Part shown: piece after piece, positions 26,201 to 34,541 of the stretch
How positions within the stretch are numbered: the first letter of the stretch is position 1
Layout of the letters: the number at the start of each line of letters is the position of its first letter
NCBI RefSeq assembly: GCF_002797555.1
Contig: NZ_PGFA01000002.1
Coordinates: forward strand, 186,001-250,000
Reading direction: 5' to 3'
Source: Hymenobacter chitinivorans DSM 11115
GTDB lineage: Bacteria; Bacteroidota; Bacteroidia; Cytophagales; Hymenobacteraceae
DNA length: 64,000 nt
The notes under the pieces: generated by a model
Databases searched by the model: none
What the model was told of the DNA's origin: nothing
What the model saw: only the letters and a program-made list of their open reading frames with translations
Made by a program: the position numbers and the translations under genes

Positions 26201-26342
26201 ATACTTTGTAGCGGTTGTTGCCCAGCGCCTCGTACGTGAGCTGCCCACCCTGAATGTGAGAAGCACGGGCAGCGGGTAGTCCAAGCAGCGAAAGGCAGCA
26301 GGCAACGGCTAAAAGGTAGGCAGCATGTAAAAGTTTCTGCAT
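23232..26342 (-). CDS. T9SS type B cargo with repeated Ig-like domains
   Basis: A 1036-residue surface protein. Signal peptide 1-28 (cleavage near AARASH), then a cysteine-containing beta-rich region (about 30-470) starting HIQGGQLTYEALGNNRYKVS. Five Ig-like repeats of about 91 residues follow (ICVGSTTTITA...YQWAAANGLSPAD...TTRYKLTITG...VLVRVQQ), then a PKD-like stretch. The C-terminus VPNVFTPNGDGLNDLF ... GVYYYLLTGKNGTTTKGWVELVR (split here) is a classic gliding-motility CHU_C/T9SS type B sorting domain. Two repeats are almost identical in DNA. Likely a large adhesin or matrix protein; ligand unknown. The start at 26342 is chosen for the signal peptide. Confidence 0.88.
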   Translation of the reverse strand: MQKLLHAAYLLAVACCLSLLGLPAARASHIQGGQLTYEALGNNRYKVSLTVFRDCGGAGFNMILPTLNYSSTGCAAGPELPMTLAGTAETGVPYCANIPGGPAQCGPGLLTNYQKGTFEATITLPPAAEWIISVSLNARPPVANINAGNGNLYYEARLNNLLPNGSQIQNTSAQYQAQDIPIPFVCKSQERTVSFATTEPDGDSLVYSLAPALQGCSEPNTYKSYVGNGPPFIDLTPPGGVPCGAYITDNQGSYSPTYPLASYNVTGACPLKTATKAFNFDPSLGTFSFIPANHTKAPDSPDNKYVVVGQVTEYRKFAGPNGKPVYYKVGQVRRDMLVVVIDCENNNQPSPPIGSGFDKSSVQIVNSRDSTFVTAYTCNYTEVRFRFTDPNPGDILTVTHPELDPSVPSLTKPTYLPADVATFQLRGNGTSTPTGILRIQPDVAFLGKTYRIPVKIEDNACPIKGVQYRVIVLKIAKGNFARVLAPSANPVICAGTSIKLTATPFRPDSVGSLPAAYGYQWEAANGLPPNQRDKAEISVAPTVTTRYKVRILGLSFRVGTCSDTASVLVRVQQPIRTAAAAAQPVICVGSTTTITAAATRPQGDAQEKFSYQWAAANGLSPADLSKPTISVRPTMTTRYKLTITGDKATGCGLDTTSVLVRVQQRIVPKLTADAASLCAGNTARIAATATRPQGDAQEKFSYQWAAANGLSPADLSKPTISVRPTTTTRYKLTITGDKTTCTPDTASWLVRVQQPLRAVATTSAAVICSGSTAGITATASRPEADQPEVFTYQWAAANGLSVADQSKPSITVRPTTTTRYKLTVTGSRATACGPDTTSVLVRVAEPVRPSFTADSAALPGRSILLPPLVFTFTNTSTLPGQPAATVPQYRWSSQRIITGKGQAVSEPEQFFSTESAKASRQFDVAGVYRIRLRVGVSINGAASCQETLAEVNIRVPESRVPNVFTPNGDGLNDLFVLSSEPTNSKLQIFNRSGRLIREYAQYNNDWDGENQPAGVYYYLLTGKNGTTTKGWVELVR
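24136..24551 (-). repeat. Near-identical DNA copies encoding adjacent Ig-like domains
   Basis: Segments at about 24136-24278 and 24409-24551 are nearly identical, with a period of 273 bases (91 codons), inside the T9SS type B protein gene. This indicates recent duplication or gene conversion of one domain. Confidence 0.85.
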
Positions 26343-26645
26343 GTAACGGAGACGGAAGTAAGGCCGCGCGAAAATAAGACCGGGCGGAAACAACATTGCT
26401 GTAAGATATAAGGAATTTATTTTATATTCATAAAAAAGTACCAGAAACAGGAAAGTGGTGAAAATTGCATAAAAGCCAGAAAAATTAAGTGTAGCCTCGG
26501 AGGCCTATTGCTCAACGACAGGGCGTTAACTTATCTTTTAGGCTCACATGTGTTGCGTCAAATCCTGAATTCTACCACTTCGGCTTTCCAGACAAGGCGG
26601 CCTGTTTTTGATTTTTTTCTTTTTTGCCGACCGTAGTTCCTACTA
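26343..26645. other. AT-rich divergent promoter region
   Basis: About 300 bases between two divergent genes for T9SS cargo. It is visibly AT-rich (for example around 26401-26440) and holds no credible gene. A near-consensus TTATCTTTTA lies at about 26531. It presumably carries both promoters. Confidence 0.5.
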
Positions 26646-29600
26646 ATGAAAAAACCTTTACCCCAATTTTTTGCGCACTTACAAAGCTGGGTCGGCGGGT
26701 GCGGCAGATGGTGGCGGAGCCGGGCGGTTGTCGTCGCGGGCTTGTGGCTGGGCCTGGCTTTGGCTGCCCGTGCCCAAGTCAATACCTATACTTTCGCCGC
26801 GTCCCAGGGCAGCTTTACTCCCCTCAGCGGCGGTACGGTGTTGCCTGGTCTGGCCGCCGACACGTACCTGTCGCCCGCTATTCCCCTGGGGTTTAGCTTC
26901 GTTTTCGACGGAGCTACTTTCACCCAGGTAAAAGCTTCTTCCAACGGCTGGTTAAGCTTTAACACGGCCAGTTCCCGTAATCATACGGGCCCCCTGGCGG
27001 CGGCCCCCGACGCTATCCGTCCCCTGGTGGCACCCCTGCTCGACGACCTGGACGGTAACCCCGCCGGCGCTACCGGCACGGGCTCCTACGCCACGACCGG
27101 CACGGCCCCCAATCGGGTGTTTACTTTTGAATGGCTGAATTGGGAGTGGCTTTGGGACTCTAACGCCGCCGGACTGTCGTTCCAGGTAAAGCTCTACGAA
27201 GGCACCAACAAGGTCGAATTTGTGTACCGGCAGGAGGCCGGGGCAATTACGGCCTCCCCCACCCAGGGAGCTTCCATTGGGCTGGCGGGCACGGGCTCCG
27301 GCCCTGGCTCCTACTTGGCCTTGAGCGACGCCACGGCTGCTCCCGCGGCCAGCTCAACCACCGAAAACACCACTATATTCACTAAGCCCGCTTCCGGTCA
27401 GGTATACAGCTTCACGCCCGCGGTGGTAGTCGGCTGCCCGCAGCCCCGCAACCTGAGCGTTGCTACCCTCACCAACACCACGGCGACAGTGGCCTGGACG
27501 GCCACCGGCGGCGGTACTTTCAGTATTCAGTACGGCCCGGCCGGCTTCGTGCCGGGTTCCAGTGGCGCCGCCACGGTTACGTCGGCCAACTCTACCGTTA
27601 CGCTCACGGGCCTGCTGCCCAGCACGACGTACGATTTTTACGTAACCCAGCTCTGCGGCGGCACAGTGGGCAACAGTCCCAGCAGCGCCGTCGGCACTTT
27701 TAAAACCCGCGCCGTAGCACCACCCGGCAACGACGAGTGCGCCGGCGCCCTCGTGTTGCTGCCCACTCCCGGTGCCACGTGTATTAGTCCTACCAGCGGC
27801 TCTGTGGAAGGTGCCACGGGCCCGGGCGGTTTGCCAGCGCCGGTGGGTTCGGCCGACGACGACGTCTGGTACAGTTTCACGGCCACGGCCCCGGCGCACA
27901 CGGTTACGCTCGTGGGCTCGGGCGACTATGTGCAAGAAGTGCTGTCGGGTACCTGCGCCAGCCTGACGGCCGTCGACTACGCCGATCCTAACGAGAAGCT
28001 CTACACCGGTCTGACGGTGGGCAGTATCTACTACGTGCGTGTCTACTCCTACGCCGCCACCGCACCTTCAGCTGCCGCGGCCGCCTTTACCATCTGTATT
28101 ACCTCACCGGGTACGCCAGCCAATGACGAGTGTAGCAGGGCCGTAGCTCTGACGCCAGCAGTTTCCGGGGCGGCCTGCGCCGCGGGTACCCCCGGAACGT
28201 TGGAAAATACCACGGGCCCGGGCGGGCTGCCGGCGCCGGTGGGTTCAGCGGATGATGACGTCTGGTACAGCTTCACGGCCACGGCTTCGGCGCACACAGT
28301 TACGCTCGTGGGCTCGGGCGACTACGTGCAAGAAGTGCTGTCGGGCACCTGCGCCGGCCTAAGCTCGACGGGTTTTGCGCACGCACCAGCCAAGCTCTAC
28401 ACTGGCCTATCCGTAGGCCGCACCTACTACGTGCGCGTCTATTCCTTTGGCTCGACGGCCCTAGTAGGGGAGGGGGCTGCCTTCACCATCTGCGTAACGA
28501 CGCCCCCACCGCCGGCCAATGATGCCTGTGCCAATGCTGTAGCCCTCATGCCCGCCGCGCAAGCAGCACCCTGCGCGGCGGCTACTAGCGGCTCTGTGGA
28601 AGGTGCCACGGGCCCGGGCGGTTTGCCTGCGCCGGTGGGTTCAGCGGATGATGACGTCTGGTACAGCTTCACGGCCACGGCTCCGACGCACACGGTTACG
28701 CTCGTGGGCTCGGGCGACTACGTGCAAGAAGTGCTCAGCGGCACCTGCGCCGGCCTAAGCTCGACGGGTTTTGCACACGCACCAGCCAAGCTCTACACCG
28801 GCCTGACGGTGGGCCGCACCTACTACGTGCGCGTCTATTCCTACGAGGCTGCGACTCCAACACCAGCCGCCGCAGCTTTTAGCATCTGCGTAACGACCCC
28901 CCTGCAAATTGCTCCGCCCGCCAATGACGAATGTGCCGGAGCCGTAGCTCTGACGCCAGCAGATTCCGGGGCAGGTTGCGCGGCGGCTACCACCGGGACG
29001 CTAGCCGGCGCCACGGGCCCGGGTGGTTTGCCGGCGCCGGTGGGTTCAGCGGATGATGACGTCTGGTACAGCTTCACGGCCACGGCTTCGGCGCACACAG
29101 TTACGCTCGTGGGCTCGGGCGACTACGTGCAAGAAGTGCTGTCGGGCACCTGCGCCAGCCTGACGGCCGTCGACTACGCCGACCCTAACGAGAAGCTCTA
29201 CACTGGTCTGACGGTGGGCCGCACCTACTACGTGCGCGTCTATTCCTACGCTGCCACCGCACCTTCAGCTGCCGCGGCCGCCTTTACCATCTGCGTGATG
29301 ACGCCGCTCATCAATGACGAACCCTGCGGCGCGGTGCCAATTCCCGTAGCGGCGGGCTGCGTGGCGCCCACGGCGGGTACCAACGTGGGGGCTACCACCA
29401 CAACTCCGGTGGGCTACCCCAATCCGGGCTGCGGCACGGCCGGTAGTCCGCTCGACGTGTGGTTTACCTTCACCACACCCGCCTCGGGGGCCGGCAGCAC
29501 GGCTGCCAGCGTCATTACTACGGGGGCTGCTGCCGGACAGGTACGCGTCTTTTCGGCCGCTTCCTGCGCGGGCCCATTTACGGCGGTAGGCTGTAAAGCC

Positions 29601-31451
29601 GGCGCCGGCGGGGCGGGGACTCTGGACCTGACCAACCTGACCCCCAGCACCACCTATTACGTTTTAGTATCGGGCTACGGGCCGACGGATGCCCCGGGCG
29701 CATTTGGTATTTGCGTAACCCCGCCCGCCACCTGCGCGGCTCCCGTGGGGCTGGCTGCCACGGGCGTTACCGCCACCACGGCCACTCTAAGCTGGTCGGT
29801 GCCCTCCGGCATGGGGCCCTTCACCCTGGAGTACGGCCCCGCGGGCTTCGCACCGGGCTCTGCGGCAGGTACCCTGGTGAATACCGCCGCCACTTCAGCT
29901 GGTCTGGCTAACCTAAGTGCGGGCACCACCTACCAGTTCTACGTTACGCAGAACTGCGGCGGCGGCAGCGGCAGCAGTATCCGGACCGGCCCCGCTTCCT
30001 TTTCGACGCGGGCCCCGGCGCCTGGCAACGACGAGTGTGCCACGGCGACGGAGGTGGTAGCCCAGTTTGGCGGCAGCTGCAGTACCCGGCTGGTGGCCAC
30101 CAACGTAGGAGCTACCGGCTCGGTTAACGTTCCGGCGCCTCTCTGCTCCAACTATGCCGGCGGCGACGTGTGGTTTAAAGTAGTGGTGCCCAGCACCGGC
30201 AACATCATTGCCACCACCGATTCGGTGGCGGGCAGCGCCATTGAGGACACGGGCCTGGTAGTCTATACCGGCACCTGCGGGGCGCTAACTATAATAGGCT
30301 GCGACGACGACTCGGGGCCCGGGTCATTTTCCCAGCTGGAGCTCAACGGCCGCAAACCCGGCGAGGTGCTTTACATTCGGGTGTTTGAGTACGGCAACGA
30401 CGTGGTGGGCCGTTTCAAGCTGTGCGTACGCTCGAAGCCCTTGTGCCCCGTTCCGGTAGGCCTCGACGCGACCAACGTGGCCGTAACCAGCGCCCGGCTG
30501 GCCTGGGCCGTTACTTCGGCCGTGCCGGGGGCTACGTTCACCGTGGAGTACGGGCCCCAGGGCTTTACGCCCGGTTCGGCCGCCGGCACCCGCCTGACGG
30601 GCCTCACCGGAACCTTCGTGGACGTTGCCGGCCTGACGGCCAATAAGGAGTACTGCTACTACGTGTCGCAGAACTGTGGCACTACCGGCGCTACGGCCGG
30701 CCTGAGTGCCCCCGCTGGGCCGCTGTGCTTTACAACTCTGGCCCCCGAACCGGCCAACAACGACGCCTGCGGGGCCCTGCCGTTGCCCATTGCTACGGCG
30801 GCCTGCACGCCCGTTGGCGGCAACAACACCGGTGCTACGACCAGCGGGGCTAGTGGCTACGTGAATCCGGGCTGTTCCACGTCTAACTCGCCGAAGGACG
30901 TGTGGTTTACGATGACGACCAGCGCCACGGCCGCCGGGGTGCAAATCACCACCACGGGCGGCCCCGCCGGGCAGGTGCGGATTTTCACGGCGGCTTCGTG
31001 CTCCACGGCCTTTACCCAGGTGGCTTGTCAGGCCAGCGCCGGCAACAACCAGACCGTGGGCAGCTTCGACGTGGCGCTGGAGCCAAACACGACGTACTAC
31101 GTGATGGTGGCCGGCTACGGCTCCAACGATGCCACCGGGGCCTTCACGATTTGCGCCCGGCAGACCATCCTGAGCAGTGCCAAGGAGCTGCCCGGCGGGG
31201 AGGTCAGCGTATTCCCGAACCCGAGCAACACGGGCACCATTACCCTGCGCGTCCGCGGGGCTGAGCAAGCCAGGACGGTGCAGGCTACCCTGCTCAACGC
31301 CCTGGGGCAGCAGGTCCTCACGCAGGCGCTGGCTGGGCGGGCCGGTACCGTGGAAGCTCCGCTCAGCGTGCAAGGCTTGGCCCCGGGTATCTACACGCTG
31401 CGGGTGAGAGTAAACGACTACACCATCACGCGCAAAGTAGTGCTGGAATAG
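26646..31451 (+). CDS. Very large T9SS type A cargo with tandem 132-residue repeats and FN3 domains
   Basis: A 1601-residue secreted protein with a signal peptide ending LALAARAQ (about 44). A sandwich domain comes first (45-265), then an FN3 domain (SVATLTNTTATVAWT, about 275-355). Four tandem repeats of 132-135 residues follow (about 360-888), each with a variable start (NDEC.GA), a constant GPGGLPAPVGSADDDVWYSF and a constant VTLVGSGDYVQEVLSGTCA. Further repeats of a related type and two more FN3 domains follow. The C-terminal ~80 residues (VFPNPSNTGTITLRV, LAPGIYTLRV, ITRKVVLE) form a T9SS type A sorting domain. The repeats resemble pre-peptidase/discoidin-like sandwiches. An adhesin or matrix role is inferred; no catalytic motif is seen. 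Confidence 0.88.
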   Translation: MKKPLPQFFAHLQSWVGGCGRWWRSRAVVVAGLWLGLALAARAQVNTYTFAASQGSFTPLSGGTVLPGLAADTYLSPAIPLGFSFVFDGATFTQVKASSNGWLSFNTASSRNHTGPLAAAPDAIRPLVAPLLDDLDGNPAGATGTGSYATTGTAPNRVFTFEWLNWEWLWDSNAAGLSFQVKLYEGTNKVEFVYRQEAGAITASPTQGASIGLAGTGSGPGSYLALSDATAAPAASSTTENTTIFTKPASGQVYSFTPAVVVGCPQPRNLSVATLTNTTATVAWTATGGGTFSIQYGPAGFVPGSSGAATVTSANSTVTLTGLLPSTTYDFYVTQLCGGTVGNSPSSAVGTFKTRAVAPPGNDECAGALVLLPTPGATCISPTSGSVEGATGPGGLPAPVGSADDDVWYSFTATAPAHTVTLVGSGDYVQEVLSGTCASLTAVDYADPNEKLYTGLTVGSIYYVRVYSYAATAPSAAAAAFTICITSPGTPANDECSRAVALTPAVSGAACAAGTPGTLENTTGPGGLPAPVGSADDDVWYSFTATASAHTVTLVGSGDYVQEVLSGTCAGLSSTGFAHAPAKLYTGLSVGRTYYVRVYSFGSTALVGEGAAFTICVTTPPPPANDACANAVALMPAAQAAPCAAATSGSVEGATGPGGLPAPVGSADDDVWYSFTATAPTHTVTLVGSGDYVQEVLSGTCAGLSSTGFAHAPAKLYTGLTVGRTYYVRVYSYEAATPTPAAAAFSICVTTPLQIAPPANDECAGAVALTPADSGAGCAAATTGTLAGATGPGGLPAPVGSADDDVWYSFTATASAHTVTLVGSGDYVQEVLSGTCASLTAVDYADPNEKLYTGLTVGRTYYVRVYSYAATAPSAAAAAFTICVMTPLINDEPCGAVPIPVAAGCVAPTAGTNVGATTTTPVGYPNPGCGTAGSPLDVWFTFTTPASGAGSTAASVITTGAAAGQVRVFSAASCAGPFTAVGCKAGAGGAGTLDLTNLTPSTTYYVLVSGYGPTDAPGAFGICVTPPATCAAPVGLAATGVTATTATLSWSVPSGMGPFTLEYGPAGFAPGSAAGTLVNTAATSAGLANLSAGTTYQFYVTQNCGGGSGSSIRTGPASFSTRAPAPGNDECATATEVVAQFGGSCSTRLVATNVGATGSVNVPAPLCSNYAGGDVWFKVVVPSTGNIIATTDSVAGSAIEDTGLVVYTGTCGALTIIGCDDDSGPGSFSQLELNGRKPGEVLYIRVFEYGNDVVGRFKLCVRSKPLCPVPVGLDATNVAVTSARLAWAVTSAVPGATFTVEYGPQGFTPGSAAGTRLTGLTGTFVDVAGLTANKEYCYYVSQNCGTTGATAGLSAPAGPLCFTTLAPEPANNDACGALPLPIATAACTPVGGNNTGATTSGASGYVNPGCSTSNSPKDVWFTMTTSATAAGVQITTTGGPAGQVRIFTAASCSTAFTQVACQASAGNNQTVGSFDVALEPNTTYYVMVAGYGSNDATGAFTICARQTILSSAKELPGGEVSVFPNPSNTGTITLRVRGAEQARTVQATLLNALGQQVLTQALAGRAGTVEAPLSVQGLAPGIYTLRVRVNDYTITRKVVLE
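27728..29310 (+). repeat. Four tandem DNA repeats inside the 1601-residue protein gene
   Basis: Matching landmarks (CGGTGGGTTC) fall at 27841, 28237, 28633 and 29038, giving periods of 396, 396 and 405 bases. Large parts of the units are nearly identical in DNA, including silent positions, while the first ~100 bases of each unit differ. Confidence 0.9.
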
Positions 31452-31474
31452 CCCTGGGCTTTCCTGACAAGACT

Positions 31475-31511
31475 CAAAAAAGGCGCTGCGGACTCCGCAG
31501 CGCCTTTTTTG
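31475..31511. terminator. Bidirectional terminator
   Basis: AAAAAAGGCGCTGCGG and its complement (31476-31491 with about 31495-31510) between two convergent T9SS cargo genes. Confidence 0.92.
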
Positions 31512-31536
31512 TTAGCAGTAGAAAGCAGCCGGGCGC

Positions 31537-32943
31537 CTACCGAACCACCAGCTGCTGGGTGTAGAGGGCGTTGCCGCTGCGGGCACGCACGGCGTAAATA
31601 CCGGGCGTGAGGCCCGCAATATTGAGCTGCATATCGGCCTGCCCGGCCCCGAAAGACATGGTGCGGGCCACCCGGCCCAGGGCGTCGAGCACGGTAGCCT
31701 GCCCGGGGGCCGTGGCGGCCGTGGGTAGCCGCAGCGTTACGCTGCCCTGGGCCGGGTTGGGCCATACGCTCAGCTTGGCGGCCTTGGCGGCGCTGGCCGT
31801 GGCGGCGGGCAGGTAGGCGCGGTTTTCGAGCAGCAGGATCCGGTCATCGGTGGCGGCGGGGGCGCCGCGGCCGTCCCGGTTGCTGGTACTGATATAGATT
31901 TTGCCCTGGGGCGACACGCAGATGGCCCGTAGGCGGCCGAACGTGGTCAGGTAGGAGTTGTCGGTGCCAATGTCCTCGGTGGTCGAAACCAGGGGCATCT
32001 GCACCAGCTTGGCAGCCTTGAGCGTGACCATCAGCAGGCTGTTGCGCCACTCCGGAATGGCGGGGTGGTCGTAGTGAATCAGGCCGGCCGTGGCCAGGGT
32101 CGGCGTCCAGGTCCGCAGGGGCTCCCGCACGTTGTTGGCCGCGCAGAAGGCCTGCTCGGTGGTCAGGTCGCAGCGGCCTTCAATGTTCGGCCAGCCGTAG
32201 TTGCGCCCCGCCTCAATCAGGTTCACCTCGTCGTCCTGGTCCTGCCCGTGCTCCGAGCTGTAGATCTTGCCATTGCTGGCCCGCACCAGCCCCTGCGGAT
32301 TGCGGTGCCCCAGGGTGTACACCAGGCTGCCGGGCGTGGGATTGTTGCTGGGCACGGTGCCGTCCAGGTTCAGGCGCAGGATTTTGCCGTTCAGCGAAGT
32401 CGGGTTCTGGGCCTCGGGCCGCACCTGGGCGTCGCCGGTGGTCATGAGCAGGGTCCGGTCGGGCAAGATCAGCAGGCGGGAGCCGCTGTGGGTGGTATTG
32501 GCCGTGATATTGTCCAGCAGCACCAGCGGACTGCTCAGGGTGCGGGTACTGGCCGCGTAGGTGTAGCGCACCAGCTTCTCCTTCAGGTCATTGCCCTGCT
32601 GGTAGTTGTACACAATATAGAGGTAGGGCGAGGTGGCAAAGTCGGGATGGAGGGCCATGCCCAGCAGGCCGCTTTCCCCGGTGGCCCGCACGTCGGGTAC
32701 GCTGAGCAGGGGCAGCACTTCCCCCGTGTCGGGGTTTACCCGGCTGATGCGCCCGTTGCGCTCCGTCATCCAGATAAAGTTGTCGGGGCCCCACACCAGC
32801 TCCCACGGCACGTTGAGGTTGGTGGCCAGCGGCGAAACCGATACGGTGGTAGCGCCCACCGTGAAGGTGGTTGTCTGGGCTTGCGCGGTGGGGGAGGCCG
32901 CCAGCAGGGCGGCGAAGGCCGTACAGTAAAGAAAACGTTTCAT
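31537..32943 (-). CDS. PQQ-type sugar dehydrogenase (glucose/sorbosone dehydrogenase family), T9SS cargo
   Basis: A 468-residue exported six-bladed propeller protein of the soluble aldose/glucose sugar dehydrogenase family. Signal peptide 1-22, then NVPWELVWGPDNFIWMTERNG, GLLGMALHPDF, TLGHRNPQGLVRASNGKIYSSEHGQD and AGRNYGWPNIEGRCD, the typical blade and ligand-site motifs. The last ~80 residues (VWPNPAQGSVTLRL, GLTPGIYAVRARSG, YTQQLVVR) are a T9SS type A sorting domain, so the enzyme is sent to the cell surface or outside. No PQQ synthesis genes are in the window. The start at 32943 is the ATG; the upstream TTG would add two residues. Confidence 0.9.
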   Translation of the reverse strand: MKRFLYCTAFAALLAASPTAQAQTTTFTVGATTVSVSPLATNLNVPWELVWGPDNFIWMTERNGRISRVNPDTGEVLPLLSVPDVRATGESGLLGMALHPDFATSPYLYIVYNYQQGNDLKEKLVRYTYAASTRTLSSPLVLLDNITANTTHSGSRLLILPDRTLLMTTGDAQVRPEAQNPTSLNGKILRLNLDGTVPSNNPTPGSLVYTLGHRNPQGLVRASNGKIYSSEHGQDQDDEVNLIEAGRNYGWPNIEGRCDLTTEQAFCAANNVREPLRTWTPTLATAGLIHYDHPAIPEWRNSLLMVTLKAAKLVQMPLVSTTEDIGTDNSYLTTFGRLRAICVSPQGKIYISTSNRDGRGAPAATDDRILLLENRAYLPAATASAAKAAKLSVWPNPAQGSVTLRLPTAATAPGQATVLDALGRVARTMSFGAGQADMQLNIAGLTPGIYAVRARSGNALYTQQLVVR

Positions 32944-33014
32944 AGCCAATCAATTGAAGGTGAAAGAATAAGCCTGGTAATAGCCTAACGAGAGAGAAGC
33001 CCGAATGGATTAGC

Positions 33015-33044
33015 TTGTCTGGGAATTTGGGGCGGGTAGCTTTG
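33015..33044 (+). promoter_or_regulatory. Promoter of the GNAT gene
   Basis: TTG at 33015-33017 and TAGCTTTG at 33037-33044 (spacing about 19 bases) match the Bacteroidota -33/-7 pattern, about 60 bases before the start codon. Confidence 0.55.
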
Positions 33045-33106
33045 CAGACCGGCCCCGGCCGGATTTCGGCGGTTTTCTTTCCTCATTTGCTTTTCTCGCG
33101 CCCCCT

Positions 33107-33571
33107 ATGCTTTTCGTCAAACACACCCACCCGCAGCAGTTCCGCATCACAACCGACCCCGCCCAGCTCGACGTGGCCGCTATTCACCACTACCTGGCCC
33201 ACGACTCCTACTGGGCCCAGAATATTCCGCTCGCTACCGTGGAGCGGGCCATTGCTCATTCCCTCAACTTCGGCCTGTTCGCCCCCGACGGCCGCCAGGC
33301 CGGCTTTGCCCGCGTCGTCACCGATTACGCCACCTTCGCCTGGCTCTGCGACGTGTTCGTGCTGCCCGAGTTCCGGGGGCAGGGCCTCTCCAAGTGGCTG
33401 ATGAGCTGCGTCTGGGCCCATCCCGAACTGCAGGGGCTGCGCCGTAAGATGCTGGCCACCCTCGACGCCCACGGCCTCTACACCCAGTTTGGCTTCGGCC
33501 CGCTGCCCACCCCCGAGCGGTTTCTGGAAGTGCGGATGCCCAACCCCTACGGAGCCCCGACGGCCAACTAG
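33107..33571 (+). CDS. GNAT family N-acetyltransferase
   Basis: A 154-residue soluble acetyltransferase. The acetyl-CoA-binding loop appears as VFVLPEFRGQGLSKWLMSCV (about 83-102), the RGQGLS form of the Q/RxxGxG/A motif. DYATFAWLCD forms strand 4, and the C-terminal DAHGLYTQFGFGPLPTPERF matches the family end. The substrate (small amine or protein) cannot be inferred. Single gene with its own promoter. Confidence 0.92.
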   Translation: MLFVKHTHPQQFRITTDPAQLDVAAIHHYLAHDSYWAQNIPLATVERAIAHSLNFGLFAPDGRQAGFARVVTDYATFAWLCDVFVLPEFRGQGLSKWLMSCVWAHPELQGLRRKMLATLDAHGLYTQFGFGPLPTPERFLEVRMPNPYGAPTAN

Positions 33572-33789
33572 CAAGGCCCGGGAAAGGGTTGCTCGGGCGG
33601 GCTGCTCATCTGAGTAAGGTACAATTCCGTTTGCCGCCCCGCCGCCGGCTACCTTAGACCTTGTAGCCATCTCCCCGCCACCTTCCCCAAAGGGCCTGCT
33701 GGGAAAGTGCAATTCGTTTAACCTTTCTTCCCCGGCCCGGTATCACCCTTTTTTCGCGGTGGCTGGCCACTAGTATTTTCCTTCCGCGT

Positions 33790-34440
33790 ATGATTCCTAC
33801 CACTCTCGAAGCCCGCTGGGGGCAGCTGGCCGCCCGCCTGGGCCTGTCCGAAGCCCTGCGCGACGCCACCTACCGGCAGCTGGCGGCCGCCTACGAAGCC
33901 TCGGGCCGCCACTATCACTCCCTGACCCACATCCGTAAACTGCTCGAAACCGCCGAGCAGCACAAGGCCCTGGTGCTCGACGCGGAAGTCCTGCAGCTGG
34001 CCATCTGGTTTCACGACGCGGTGTACAACCCCATGCGCGACGACAACGAGGCTCGCAGCGCGGTCCTGGCCCAGGAGTTTCTGGCCAAAACCAGCCTGGC
34101 CCCGGAGCGGCGGCAGCGGGTGGCCTTCCTCATTGAGCGCACCAAGGACCACACCCAGCCCCAGCCCGCCGCCGATACCGACCTGCACCTCTTCCTCGAC
34201 GCCGACCTGCAAATCCTGGGCGCCGCCGAGGCCGACTACTGGCAGTACGCCCGCCAGGTGCGCCAGGAATACCGCCTCGTGCCCGATATTCTCTACCGCC
34301 GGGGCCGCAAGCAAGTGCTCGAAAAGCTGCTCGGCGCACCCGTCCTGTTCCAGACCCCGCTGTTTCGCGACAAGCTCGACGCCCCCGCCCGGCGCAACCT
34401 GCGGGCCGAGCTGCACCAGTGGGAGAAGGGTAGCCTCTAG
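33790..34440 (+). CDS. Predicted metal-dependent HD-superfamily phosphohydrolase (COG4339-like)
   Basis: A 216-residue soluble protein. The metal-site residues are in SGRHYHSLTHI (His), LAIWFHDAVYN (His-Asp, about 75) and the later FLIERTKDH. It matches the HD-domain proteins that databases often mislabel as an NMDA-receptor subunit. The likely reaction is phosphate-ester hydrolysis; substrate unknown. Starts at the ATG just after a short promoter gap and ends before a peptidase gene on the same strand. Confidence 0.85.
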   Translation: MIPTTLEARWGQLAARLGLSEALRDATYRQLAAAYEASGRHYHSLTHIRKLLETAEQHKALVLDAEVLQLAIWFHDAVYNPMRDDNEARSAVLAQEFLAKTSLAPERRQRVAFLIERTKDHTQPQPAADTDLHLFLDADLQILGAAEADYWQYARQVRQEYRLVPDILYRRGRKQVLEKLLGAPVLFQTPLFRDKLDAPARRNLRAELHQWEKGSL

Positions 34441-34541
34441 CGGCCGGGCCGGCATGCCCTGCAACATCCGGGCTTAGGGTAGTGTCCTTGCCGGAGGCTT
34501 GCGTATTTTGCGGGCCATCCTTGGCTTTTTCCCAGTTGCCT

